From Emydura subglobosa (Eukaryota > Chordata > Testudines > Chelidae), in contig ML679961.1 of the NCBI GenBank assembly GCA_007922225.1, positions 78,606,798 to 78,670,797 of the forward strand: a DNA stretch of 64,000 nucleotides, given 5' to 3'. The notes below the pieces were generated by a model. It made no database searches and was not told the origin of the DNA. It worked only from the letters and a program-made list of their open reading frames with translations. The position numbers were made by a program, and so were the translations under genes. How positions within the stretch are numbered: position 1 is the stretch's first letter; every line of letters starts with the position of its first letter. This document shows, piece after piece, positions 12,348 to 23,507 of the stretch.

Positions 12348-12651
12348 TAAGTGTCCCCTAACATCTTATTGGGGTAAATTGGTTTTGGTTTAAACCCTGA
12401 ATCAGAAGAAAGAACGCCACTTCTGAATCACCAACACCACTTCCTACTCACTGCACCCTGAAAGTCTCCCACTTAAGCACTAACCAATAGTTAGCATTTG
12501 ATATCAGACAGGATCATAATATGAGGTTAGCATGGCTGCAGGCATAGGAAATATTTGAAGATTATATTGCCACGAGTTTTAGCTGTATCTTTTTAAAGAT
12601 AGCCTGTATAGTGCTGGCCATATGGCAGTGTTTGTACCTGGGATAATCTTT

Positions 12652-12667
12652 GGGTATGTCTACACTG
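12652..12667 (+). repeat. Left terminal inverted repeat of Harbinger
   Basis: GGGTATGTCTACACTG; it shares GGTCTACACTG-type sequence with the right end, differing only at positions 3-6. Confidence 0.85.
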
Positions 12668-13153
12668 AGGAGTGAAGTCGATTTAATTTAAATGGCCCTT
12701 CACCTGCCGAACTGCAGAATTCGGAGGAGCGTGATCACACCACACCCATTGTGTCGGGCGGATTGCATCCCCACCATCCATGCTTACGTCAGCAATCAAA
12801 GCAGCGCGCCGTGGGTAGCTATCTCACAGTGCAACTACTCACAGGGGCGTTTGGGAAGGTTTTCATCCTCCCATGATGCAACATCCTTCCTCCCTTCTTG
12901 TCCCAGTCCAAACAAACAGACAATTGCCTTTTCATGCTATTTTTTCAAACACTTCACTCTCTGCTGCACGCATGCCATTCATTGCCTGAGAGGAATGGAG
13001 ACTTCTCAGCTCTGCGTAATTATTGTGAGCATCACAAACACCTCACGACTTATCCTGCAGTATTTTCAGGGGCAAGACAGGAGCTGCAGTGCTGAAAATT
13101 GCGATGTTACCGAGGCTGCCTTGCTACAAGCCATAGAATGAAACAATTCCCGT

Positions 13154-14335
13154 TTGCTCCTGGCTGTCATGCACCATCTGCAGTCAGTGGGGCACCGCTT
13201 CTGGTCCTGGGAAACAAGCAGTGATTGGTGGGATTGCATAGTTATGAAGGTGTGGGATGATAAGCAGTGGCTGCAGAACTTTTGTATGGGAAAGGCCATT
13301 TTCTTGGAACTTTGCGGAGAGCTCTCCCCAGCCCTGAAATGTATGAATACTCACTTGAGACCAGCTCTGACAGTGGAGAAGAGAGTGGCCATTGCTCTGT
13401 TGAAGCTAGCAATGCCAGACTGCTACTGGTCAGTTGGGAATCAATTCAGAGTCAGTAAATCCACCGTGGGAGCAGCTGTGATACAAGTGTGCTGGGCCAT
13501 TAATAGACTTTTGCTAAGAAGGGTTGTGACTTTGGGAAACATGGAGGACATAGTGTAAGGTTTTTCCGCAATGGGGTTCCCTAACTGTGAGGGGGAGATA
13601 GATGACATGCACATCCCTATCTTAGCACCGGACCACCTTGCCACAGAGTACATAAATTGCAAGGGATACTTGTTGTTACAGGCCCTCATGGATCACAGGA
13701 GATCCTGTGGATCGTGGATCACCGACATCAGTGTGGGGTGGTCTGGACATCTTTAGGACACTCAGGTCTGTTAAAAAAGATGCAGGCAGGCACTTTCTTC
13801 CATGATCAAAATATAAATATTGACTATGTTGATATGCCAATATTGATCCTGGGGGATCCTGCCTACCCCTTGCTCCCCTGGCTACACCAGGTACCTGGAC
13901 AGCAAGAAGGAGCATTTCAATAATAAGCTCAGCAAGTGCAGTATGGTAGTGGAATGTGCATTTGGACATTTAAAGGCACGCTGGTGCAGTTTGTTCACTG
14001 GGTTAGACCTCAGTGAAAGAAACATCCCAATAGTTATCGCTACCTGCTGTGTGCTCCATAATGATGTATGTGAGACAAAGGGGAAGAAGTTCCCATTGGG
14101 TTGGGTTGTGAAGGTAGTTAGGCTGGCAGCAAATTTTGAGCAGCCAGATGCCACTGCAATGCTAAGAGCCAATCATGGACCACTGTGCCTCAGGGAAGCA
14201 TTGAAAAACCGCTTTTGCAACAAGACACAACAGAAATGTGCGTCATTTATCTGTGTTATCCTTTCACTTCACATCCCCTATCCATCCCCCACCAATACAG
14301 TTCCGCCCCCCCACCATCATCCAAAGGAAGGGTGA
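13154..14335 (+). pseudogene. Harbinger transposase (DDE_Tnp_4 family), broken
   Basis: A transposase that would cut and paste the element using three acidic residues. The N-terminal frame (13154-13558) holds the helix-turn-helix region: LTVEKRVAIALLKLA, then FRVSKSTVGAAV. A TAA at 13556 interrupts it. The same frame resumes with GFPNCEGEIDDMHIPI, which contains the first catalytic Asp. Just after GWSG (about 13746) roughly 17 bp are missing compared with the copy at 38365-38395, which reads GKVHDVCIFRNTG there; this removes the second catalytic Asp and shifts the frame. The next part, LLKKMQAGTFFHDQ and LILGDPAYPLLPWL, is in a second frame. A further shift near 13890 restores the first frame for VVECAFGHLKARW (third acidic residue) and IVIATCCVLHN. 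The true start lies upstream or in another exon and was not identified. The protein is non-functional. Confidence 0.92.
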
Positions 14336-14344
14336 TTTCTTGTC

Positions 14345-14388
14345 AATAAATAAACAGTAATGAATTGCAAAGCAATACTTTTTTTATT
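14345..14388. promoter_or_regulatory. Converging polyadenylation signals inside Harbinger
   Basis: AATAAA at 14345-14350 follows the transposase frame on plus. Its complement TTTATT at 14383-14388 gives AATAAA on minus, after the Myb-like gene. The two signals face each other about 40 bp apart, fitting a tail-to-tail pair sharing a short terminator region. The assignment is from motif and position only. Confidence 0.6.
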
Positions 14389-14512
14389 GGTGATCCATCA
14401 CAGAGGGGAGAAAAGGAAAATAATTTAACGTTCTGCATGCATTGTCTGGGGGCTGAGGGGGGATGCAGAGCCCAGTTTGTCTGTGCACACAGGAAAGAAT
14501 CATACATTCCCA

Positions 14513-16422
14513 CTACTTAAAGGGGCTGTCACCTCTTTCTGCTCCCCTCAACCGCTGACAAGTGAAGCACGTACTGCTCAATCTCCTCCTAGACCGCTTG
14601 GGGATGGATGCTTGGAAAGAGTCCGTTAGCACAGAGTTTTGCAGGGGCTGCAGAGGGAATCTCTCCTGCCACTGAGCTTCCTGAAGCTTAACCAGATGCC
14701 TCAACATGTCTGACTGATCACGCATTATATGCAGCATCTCATCTTGTGTTGAACGCTGATAGTCCTGTGTTGCATTCCTGTTGTCTATGTCCATGTTCAG
14801 TTTATCTGATAATGAAATCCTCCACACTCTTAGCTCTGTGTCAGCAGCCGCAGAGGTGTTCATTATCTCATTGAACATGTCATCCCAAGTTTTTTTTTTC
14901 ACCTTCTTATCTGCAACAGGCGCTCTGAAGGGTTATGAGACGGTGTGTTGAAGGCCACATTGTCCACTGTGAGGGAAGCAAAGCACAAGGTACCCATTGT
15001 TAACTCATCCCATGGATGAAAAGCAATGATACAATGTAAAGATAACTCCCCTGAACATTCCCAAGGGAAGGCTAGAACTGCATACCATTGTCTAACTATT
15101 GCAGGGGTTGGAGTGCCATTCCAGCCATGGTAAGTAAGGGTCTCGTGCATGCATTTTAGGGAAATTCCCGGTGCCATGTTGCACAAGTCTATGCTTCCCT
15201 GAGCAGCAGCATGGATTTTGGGTTCCCATTATCCTCCATAAATCAAGCTTTTTAGAGGCAGTGGAAAGGATGTGGAGTGGGTAGGGGTTAACCGTCTCTA
15301 GAGGAAAAAATGGGCACCTGCTTGCGGATGCTCGAGGCTCATAGCAACAATGTCCTGCTTAGGGACTTGTGGTGTGTTGAACCAAGAAACCATCCCCAAG
15401 TGAGGAATAACACACACTTTAAAAAACTGTCTTGGGCGGGTAATGTAAACGTGAGACATCTTCCCTAGGTAACCATGAGTGATATCAGTCTGCTGAGGGT
15501 CACACAGGTGGAAAGCAAGGATTTGCTGCAAGTATCTGTCTATAGGCCTGGCTCTTATGCTGCTATGCTGTATTTTGTGATGATACCTGTACAATTAGTA
15601 ACAGAGTGGTGGGGGAAAGTGTCCTATTGCGGTGGAAGAAATAAGGCTGACCTCTCAAGAAACCTTCTCCAAAGGATTGCAGAGTACCTACATGAAAGAT
15701 TTCTGGAGATATCCATGGAGGATTCTCAGAGCATCCCTCTCCACATAAATAATCTTTTCGGGGTGAATTCAATGTGGAAGCACTCCAAGTACGAGGAAGC
15801 ACAGCTCCACTGCTACACACACTACTTTTTCCCACTGGTACAAGATTCTGGACAGGGGATATAACCAAAGACATGCAGTTTGAAGTACATACTCACCAGA
15901 TGTGCCTTCCCCAGCATCCTGGTCAGTCATGGTTTCCTGCATCTGGGTGGGCTGCTCCTGTGTTGCAAACAGGTCCTGGCTTTCACTCACCTGCCCCCAT
16001 TCTCCTCATCCTCCTCCTCATCCACGGACTCATCTTCATTCATCCTGGACTTGGATTTCCCCAAGGTATCTACACTGAGTGGTGGCATAGTGGTTGGGTC
16101 TCTGCTAATAATCACATACAGCTCCTTGTAAAAGTGACATATTTTTGGTGACAAACCAGAATAACTGTTAGCTTCCCTAGTTTTCTGATATGTCTGCCTC
16201 ATCTTTTTGATTTCAACATGGCACTGCTGTGCATCCCTGTTGTGCCCCTTCTCTAACATGCCAAAAGATATCTTCTTGTAGATATCCAAATTTCTTTTGC
16301 TGGCTTGGAGCTAGCCAGAACAAAGTCTTCGCCCTGCAGACCGATGAGATCCAAGACCTCAGGCAGCTCCAGGCTGGAGTGCGTTTGGGGCATGCAGTCG
16401 CCATGATCAGTTGTGCTGGCAA
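14513..16422 (-). pseudogene. Harbinger Myb/SANT-like DNA-binding protein, broken, probably two exons
   Basis: This is the second Harbinger gene, whose product in active families helps bring the transposase to DNA ends. On minus, the N-terminus near 16401-16350 reads KRTPAWSCLRSWISSV, resembling the start of a SANT domain. After a frame change the open frame 16289-15990 gives DAQQCHVEIKKMRQTYQKTR and GLSPKICHFYKELYVII, followed by an acidic run of Asp and Glu before a stop. Another frame continues with SESQDLFATQEQPTQM and DAGEGTSG. That is followed by a good splice donor, TCTG/GTGAGT, with intron start at 15896. An acceptor-like 'cctgttgcag' ends at 14911, and the next frame (to 14513) reads DDMFNEIMNTSAAADTELR. 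That part is rich in charged residues and likely alpha-helical. The intron of about 1 kb is inferred. Frame breaks make the gene inactive. Confidence 0.85.
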
Positions 16423-16786
16423 GCTCTCTCCATGCTGACTAACCAGAAATGGGAATTCAAAATTTCCCAGGGCTTGAGGGAAGGAGTTGTTTCCTGTTTA
16501 CGTGGCCAAAGTGTAGCAGAGTGCAAATGTCCAGAGTGGTCACAACAGAGAATTATGGGATACTTCTTGGAGGCCAATGACGTTGATTTACATTGTACTC
16601 TGCCTACATTGACACTCATTCGACCCATACAATTCTACTTCAGCTTTACGCCACTTGTGGAGGTGGTTTTATTATGTGGAATTTTACTGCAACACTGATA
16701 ATGTAGGTCAGCGGAACTGACATGGCAGTGGAGACAGATACCTTATGTGGTTGACGGAAGCCCCGCATTCCGTCGACCTACATTAT

Positions 16787-16802
16787 CAGTGTAGACCAGG
16801 CC
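16787..16802 (-). repeat. Right terminal inverted repeat of Harbinger
   Basis: Read on minus it is GGCCTGGTCTACACTG, matching the left end at 12 of 16 positions. It is followed by TTT. Confidence 0.85.
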
Positions 16803-16834
16803 TTTGGTTACAAATACTACAGCTGGCTATCATA

Positions 16835-16965
16835 GGGTACGTCTACACTGCAAATGACCAAAAACTCACAGCTGCGAGTCTCAGAGCCTGAGTCAATTGA
16901 CTTGGGCTCATGGACTTGCATTATGGGGCTAAAAATAGCGGTGTAGATGTTCCTGGGTTCTGAAA
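16835..16965 (+). mobile_element. Fragment of non-autonomous DNA transposon (GGGTACGTCTACACTGC end)
   Basis: The left end GGGTACGTCTACACTGC is followed by 'ctcacagctgcgagtctcag' and 'gacttgggctcatggacttg', the same body as the element at 62671-62901. The right end is not recognisable, so it is truncated or diverged. It lies only 32 bp from the Harbinger right end. Confidence 0.7.
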
Positions 16966-18445
16966 TACTGACAGGTCAGAGACACTGCTTCAGTAGCTGA
17001 TGGACTGGCATCAACAGGTCTGTCAGTTTCTTTGTCGTCAAGAACAATGGTGCTTTGTAGGTTTCACCCTGGTGGTAAAGAGAAATACTAAGCTATCATA
17101 TCAACCCCTTGCCACCTACACTTGTGGTACTTCTTGAAGTTATGGTACAAGACAAGTGGCACTTTTTGTCAGCTCCTAATTTCCAATGCTTAATACAAGA
17201 ACCCCCATCCACAAACTGATAATTCCTCAGGCTCATTTGCATTTTGTCACCCTGGGCCAAACTTTCAAAGGACTCTCCTAAATTGCTCCTGAAAATCTGC
17301 TTTGCACAATGGCTTGTGCCAAACAGGTCCATCCTTTGCAAGTGCAAACAGGTATTTGCACACACACAATTTGTCACTTACATATGCAATTATTTGATTG
17401 GTATGCCCCAAATCAGATTATTTGGAACACAAATGAATGAACTGCAAGATGAAGTTTAGAAAACTCATTTGGACAGACTTTAATAACATCAAATGAGATT
17501 ACACTGCTAATGTATATTAATGTGTATGGATTGTTTATAATAGCGCTGACTAATTCATAGTGGATAATAAATATAATCAGTGAATTTAGCCTCATTTTGT
17601 TCTCACCACCATCTAATAAGCAGAACACAATTTCATCATATGTGTTTTTGTTCTAATTTAACTTTTTTTTTTTTTAAGAAAAGCCTTACCCAAGGCATTT
17701 GTAGAAAAATTAGACTAGTGTAAGATTTATTAGCTGGGTGAAGACCTCAGATTTAATTATCTCTTGTCACATACCAATTATGAGTACATGCATGATCCTA
17801 GTTGCAAAGAGATCCTTACCTGATTTTTTTCCAGGGCATCATAGAAGGGTTTTGAGAACCCTGTTCTACCACTTCCAGTGCAAATGTGCAAGCCTGGGAA
17901 CTTACAATTCACTTTCCATGATCATGTAAGTAACACTAGATTACTTGAATTATCACAGGACCTGAACACGACACACCTGAATTGGCTTTGGGATTTTTTA
18001 AACAGCCACCCAGTTATAGTTCGGCAGTTTTATTTAAATTTTGACTGGATTTAGTGCTCACAAAAGATGCCCACCCTCAGAACTGGTACAGCACAAGTAA
18101 TAGATGAGAGAGGTTTTTGCATAGACTGGCCTGCTGTTGTAGCTCTTCATTGACTAGACTAGAGGAATCATTTACATGGCCAAGATAATAGTTTAGCTTC
18201 TTTGGCCAGTAATGTGTTGGCTCTCTGCCACAACAGACCACAGCACCCGATTAGTGGTAGCTGTGCTAATTGATTCAGAAACCAAACTAATTTCACTTAT
18301 ACCATTGGACAGCTGAAGTGGGTAACAACATTTAGTCATTGCTAATCTGAACTGGATTTGAGCCAGCTATTAAGAGAGATATGTTTAATAACCCCTCGCT
18401 CCCACCTTGAGCCATCCAGTCCCTAGAATCTATGGGTAAAATTTT
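16966..18445. other. No gene recognised; one exon-like segment
   Basis: Mostly unique-looking AT-rich DNA with a T run near 17664-17677. A 91-bp stretch at 17835-17925 is bounded by a polypyrimidine-AG and a GTAAGT and is open in one frame, but no homology is recognised (see findings). Confidence 0.4.
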
Positions 18446-18562
18446 CAAAAACACCAAGGTCCCATTTTTCAAAATTGCCACAGGCACTTAGGAACATGCA
18501 TCTCATTGAAAGTCAGTGCTTACTTTCTGACTTAGGCTTCAAAATCACTGAGAGGCTTTTGA
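18446..18562. repeat. Fold-back repeat
   Basis: Diverged inverted repeat. The left part 'caaaaacaccaaggtcccat' and right part 'aatcactgagaggcttttg' can pair, around a core containing 'cattgaaagtcagtg'. It belongs to the dispersed fold-back family described in the findings. Confidence 0.55.
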
Positions 18563-21500
18563 TTGTTCTGTATCTCCCACAGGTAGAATGAGGTTTTGGA
18601 CATCTGAAAAGCTGAACAATTCTGTCATTTGTTAACATTGATTTTAGTGCCCAAATTCAAGAAGGAAAAGAAAGCAAGAAAGTGTCTTGAGATGGACAGC
18701 ACTAGCTTGACTACTCCTGATCCTTCAAGACAAACTGCAAACACACTATTGTCTGATGGTCATAAATCATAAACTCACTATGTAATGGTCATGCTGTTTC
18801 TTAGTCAAAGATATATTTCACAGAGTATGGTTTTAATAAACATACAGCATTTCAGTGGTCTATCTGAAATGAACAAAGTGATCTTAGTCCAGTTCCAAAT
18901 TCTCATGTATTTGCAGCACAGAAGCCACCAACACAAATGGAAAGATTTTGAATGGGCTTGAAAGAAAGACTGAACAACTTTCTCACCACTAGTGGTGGCA
19001 GAGGCACATTAATAGAAAGATTCCCATTGGTGTCAATGGGCTTCAGATGAGCCTCTAGTAGAGGCAAGTGTTACAAATTGAATGGCCATTGATCATGAAG
19101 TACCTGATCCATGAACAAACTGAGAATTTTGTCCATCTGGGCTGTCCATCTGGCACCTTTCATGAGTGCAAAATGAATTTAAGATGGGTAATTAATACAT
19201 ATAAACACTGCACTTTAGTAAGTAAAGGTGCATAGAAATGAATATTGTTTTCAAAATTAAAGAGCAAACTCATATATTCTCACATGGTCTTTTGAAATGT
19301 ATTAGGAATATAAATGATTCTTGGACATGGCTCACTTTTAGTTCAGCGGTTATAGCAGCTGTCATCAGTTTTTGCTTTAGCAAGCACTGTTTCTGTGAAT
19401 TTATTTCAATATATTCTAGAGTTCCTTGCCAGTAATATGCTTGACCCATTGCATCAAAATAATTCCACGTATACTGGAGGGTTGAGGGTTGAGGGTTTTA
19501 GGAATTATTCTGATAAATGTAGTTGGTTTGTGTGTGAGAAGAATTAAAAAATTAACATTAGTAAAGAAAAACATGTAATTCCATTTCCTAACTTATACAG
19601 CTAACTTCCTCCAAAACTTAATACCTGCCAGTTGATATACAAATTAACACAGCTGTGTCAGTACAAGTAAAATTTAGGCAGGTGATCCAAATACAAATAA
19701 ACAGTATGGCTAACAATATTTTTCTCATTTATAAACCTCAACTATTTCTCCTGGAATGACAAAACCTTTGTGCCCTTATAGTGAAGATAGTATGTAGACT
19801 AGTTTGATAAACATGAATATTAGCCAACAAATTGGTGCCTTTAAAGAACATAAATATTAGCAGGAAGTTTTATTATTCTCTTCAATTTCAGTTGATATAA
19901 CTAGGATATAAGATGCGCTTACATGACTTTGTCCTCTGTCCTTGATATAAAACTTTATCTTCAATACATGTTTAAAGTGGAGAATAGAGTCAAGTTAAAT
20001 CCTGGACCTGAAAATATTCAAACTTTGGTGTGGTGTATATAGCTATATAAAAGTAATAAAGATTTTGTTTATATATATATTTTGTTTTCTTTTTACTGCG
20101 TCTTTAAATATCTAATGATATCTCCCTGTCCGTGGCTATTTTTTCAGGATGGAATAAAGCATATTGCAGAGGAGACACATTTACACTGTGATCTCTGATT
20201 TTTATTCTTGTCTTATCAATAATCACAAAATAATAAAAATAGCACCAGAAGATAAAATTATGTGCTTCACTACAGTTCTCACATGAAAAATAGATTTTTA
20301 GAACAAATATGTTTTTAAACACTTTTGATAATAACCGTTATAATAATGTAACCCACTGATCAAGATGTATTACCTGATTCACAGAGTAAATGGGTCTATT
20401 ACACTTCACATCTACAGAACTTGACTCTTAACTCAAGTTGTACAGACTTACATGTTTAACTCTGGAAAGCCTTGCTATTGGCCAACATGGCAGCAACAGA
20501 AATACACATGCTATGATATAACCTGCCTCATGAGGGCATTGTGAGGCTTAGGTGATCAATATTTTAAAAGTGCTGATTGATTTTTTTAAGTTGTTGGAGA
20601 TATATAAAGATATACTATAGTATATTAATATATCATCAAAGAATTTCAAAACACTTTATGGTTCACGTACTGTTAAAGTGCAGTCACCTCTGAGATAAAG
20701 TACAGCAGCAACTAGTTAAGAACACACAGAACACTGCACTACACAATTTGCAATACAAAATAAAGATAAATTATTTATCTAATACTGGTTACTTATCAGC
20801 AATATTGTTTTATGGTTCTGTTATGGAACAGTATTCTAAATATTTCTTTTATTTCTTTCTAAATGAACAATAAATTTCTGCAAACAAAAACAGGAGAAGC
20901 ACCAAGGTGAGTGCAAAGGACAACTGCAACTGCTTACACTTTCTGTGTGCCAATATTGATCCAAGTCCAGCAGGACTGGGTCTGTGCCTAAACTCAACCA
21001 TGCTGTTGGCAGATGCATATGCTTACACTTTCCCATCAGGCTGGCAAAGATCCCTTTGAATGTTTCCCAGCCAAATGAAATCCAGGAATTGCAGGTATCC
21101 CTGCTTTTGATCAGCCTGCATTTTCACTAGGTCTACTTGGCTGAATCGGGATAAAGATGTGAATGAACTGCAGTCAGCCAGAACTCACAAAGCTCTACGT
21201 AAATCAGCTTTTCAGGACTGGCGTGGTGGCTTAACAAGCTAGAGAGCTGACTTGTTGCTCCTGCAATGCTCAAAAGACTGTTGTTAGGTTTCCTGGCTCC
21301 ACGAATGAGATGAAGAATTCTGACAACAATAAGTAGCAGAAACTTTCCATATGTCAATGTGCCAGGAAAAAAAAAGGGATACTCCTTGCCACAGTTGCTC
21401 CCTGAGGGTGGAGGAAATTAGAGGGAGGGAAACATGGAGAGAATTACGGCTACCTTACACTACCGAGTTGGCATGCGCATTGATATTATTGGCTGGCAGA

Positions 21501-21766
21501 GCCTTGCTCTAAAACAATCTTGTGGCCACATCTTTCAGTGTTTTGAATGACTGTGCTATGGATGCCACAACAGTACACAAGCTGTGGAAGAAAGGAGTAA
21601 ATCTGATTAAGGACTCGAACCTGGACGGTAATTGACATCCTGTACTTAACACTGATTTCACTTAGAGTTGATGTTGTTTAGCATCCTGCAAGCTTGGATC
21701 CTACCTACAAAAGCCAGCTATTCAAATAGAAATTTTCAAGGCAATAATCTTATGGCCAGATCCTGT
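18563..21766. other. AT-rich, no gene recognised
   Basis: Contains a short GGGTTGA tandem (about 19478-19497), a TA-rich run near 20068-20085, and near 20525-20575 a short piece like a SINE 3' end ('gaggcttaggtgatcaatat', 'aaagtgct'). Open frames here are short and motif-free. Confidence 0.5.
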
Positions 21767-21819
21767 GAGCTGCTGAGCACATCTTTTGAAGTCAGTGAGA
21801 GCTGAGGATGCTCAGCTGG
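21767..21819. repeat. Fold-back repeat
   Basis: Left arm 'agctgctgagcacatc' and right arm 'ggatgctcagctgg' are inverted around 'tgaagtcagtgag', the family core. Confidence 0.65.
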
Positions 21820-23227
21820 AAGCTGGAATTGTTTGGATTTTTGAATAAGCAGAAAATATTAATATGTGTATTTTCCTTGGGGATAATCCTGCCTGATGCT
21901 AAACATCATCAGTAACTTGCAGCACTGGATCCTTTGCAAAACAAGGTCTTCACTTATTTCATTTGTATTTGGAATGGCAAAAACTGCCGCTTGAACAACT
22001 GACTTAGTATTTCATATGATCTGGTACCCAAATCAAGGCAGTAAAATGTTTGTTTTGCTTCAGCACCCAATAGTTTTAAGTGTTGCCTGTCAATGAGGTA
22101 AAAACACATTCTTCACCAAATGCGTGAGTCAGGGTTATAGATACTTTTTCTGTCCCTTCATTTTTTTTAAAGTGCAAAAATGTTTTGAAAATAGAGCATA
22201 GCTTCAGACAAGAGTCTTGGCAGAAGCAGCTCATTTCCAGTACAAACCATGTGATACCCCTCAGCAGCAGCTCCCTAGCTGTTCCCAAACTGAATAGTGT
22301 TCTACTGTACATTCCATTTCCTGTAGTCATTTTTACTTAGTTAAGGGCATGCAGTGTACCTTTTAGGAGAGCTAATTTGTAACCTCCTAAAAAGTGAGGC
22401 TGGAATAAAAATGTTTTTAACTCATCCTCAAACTATTTCGTGTACATATTGAACGGCTCTGCCAATTTAATCTAAAAGTCGTGGTTCTAAAAATATGAAT
22501 CTATCCACCATGTATAGGCTATACCAAAATACAAGTTAAGAATGTTATTGTTAACCCATTTTTTTTAAACAATAGGCCTAAATCCATATTAATGATCTAA
22601 TAAGTGACCAGGCCTCAGTACCTTTTGTCCTCTATACATTAACTATCCAATAATCAACAGTAGCTGTCCTGTACTCTAGTGTCTTTGGACTAATTCAGAG
22701 GGACAGATATTTATCATCACCCTTGAATTGGGTGACCCATTCTGACAGGTCGACATCCTTATTTATGTAACAATGTCATAGACGGTAACTACTAATGAGT
22801 GGAGTGACACAGAGGTCTGTTAGATGGAAAGGCAGAAGAAAGCTGAAAAGGGCATGAGGGGTTAATAGGACTTTTCTGTTGCAGTCTACTGGGATGTGTA
22901 ATTATGTTCTAATAAGGAATGAATGTATTGATTAGATTAATGTGCAATTGTATTCGTGTGCACACGTTCAGTGCTTCATGCATATAGTCCATAATTGTGC
23001 AAGTCTTGAATTTCTCCAGTTTGTATATTTAATATAAAAATGTCTTTGTCTGGTCTAAAATACACAGGGTCAAATCCTGAGGCCTCTAGGCCGTCCTTAT
23101 GGCAGCAAACTCCCAGGGAATTGAAATAGAGTTTGTCTGAGTGAAGATGGAGTAAAACTTTAGCAAACACTGAATAAGGACTTCAGGATTCGGCCTACAC
23201 AAACCAATGCCTTTTTATTTGCATAGT
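21820..23227. other. No gene recognised
   Basis: AT-rich, unique-looking sequence; short open frames at 22076-22330 and 22976-23170 show no motif. Confidence 0.5.
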
Positions 23228-23340
23228 TTAGTCCTGGTAAATTTATGAATGAGGTTATACAATGGGGTTGCTTGAAATAGGAGAGGACTGGACTCAGTGA
23301 CCCAGGAGATCCCTTCCAGTCCTATGTCCTATGCTCCTAA
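23228..23340 (+). mobile_element. CR1 3' tail
   Basis: 'ggactggactcagtgaccca', 'ggagatcccttccagtccta' and 'tgtcctatgctccta' are the CR1 3' end with a degenerate tail. This is a short 5'-truncated copy. Confidence 0.85.
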
Positions 23341-23453
23341 TTTATAAGCACACATTGCCACTTAAAAGAGGAATAAAAGCAACTAAGCAATATATACTAA
23401 ATAAAATAAGTGCCCTTGGCTTGTAAGAGTCTTCTGTAGACCAAGTGTTACAC

Positions 23454-23507
23454 ATTCATCCCTATTATAACTCCACTGAAGTCAATGGATTTACATCAGG
23501 GATGAAT
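23454..23507. repeat. Fold-back repeat
   Basis: A perfect 9-bp inverted pair, ttcatccct (23455-23463) and agggatgaa (23498-23506), flanks the core 'ccactgaagtcaatgga'. Confidence 0.7.

Larger units (their letters stand above)
12652..16802 (+). mobile_element. PIF/Harbinger DNA transposon, two-gene copy, 4.15 kb
   Basis: The element carries the two genes typical of Harbinger: a DDE transposase on plus (13154-14335) and a Myb/SANT-like protein on minus (16422-14513), arranged tail to tail. The outermost 16 bp are inverted repeats matching at 12 of 16 positions. Both sides are flanked by TTT (12649-12651 and 16803-16805), a 3-bp duplication of the size Harbinger makes, though the family usually prefers TWA. 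Both genes are broken, so this copy is inactive. Confidence 0.92.

Noticed and set aside
12692..13141. 149-residue open frame near the left end of Harbinger
   Set aside because: It lies upstream of the transposase motifs and shows no family similarity that I recognise. It may be leader or intron sequence.
13882..14172. Minus-strand open frame of 96 residues
   Set aside because: It is the reverse complement of the conserved transposase C-terminus (VVECAFGHLKARW), not a separate gene.
15298..15864. Overlapping open frames on both strands in the middle of Harbinger
   Set aside because: They fall in the predicted intron of the Myb-like gene and lack motifs.
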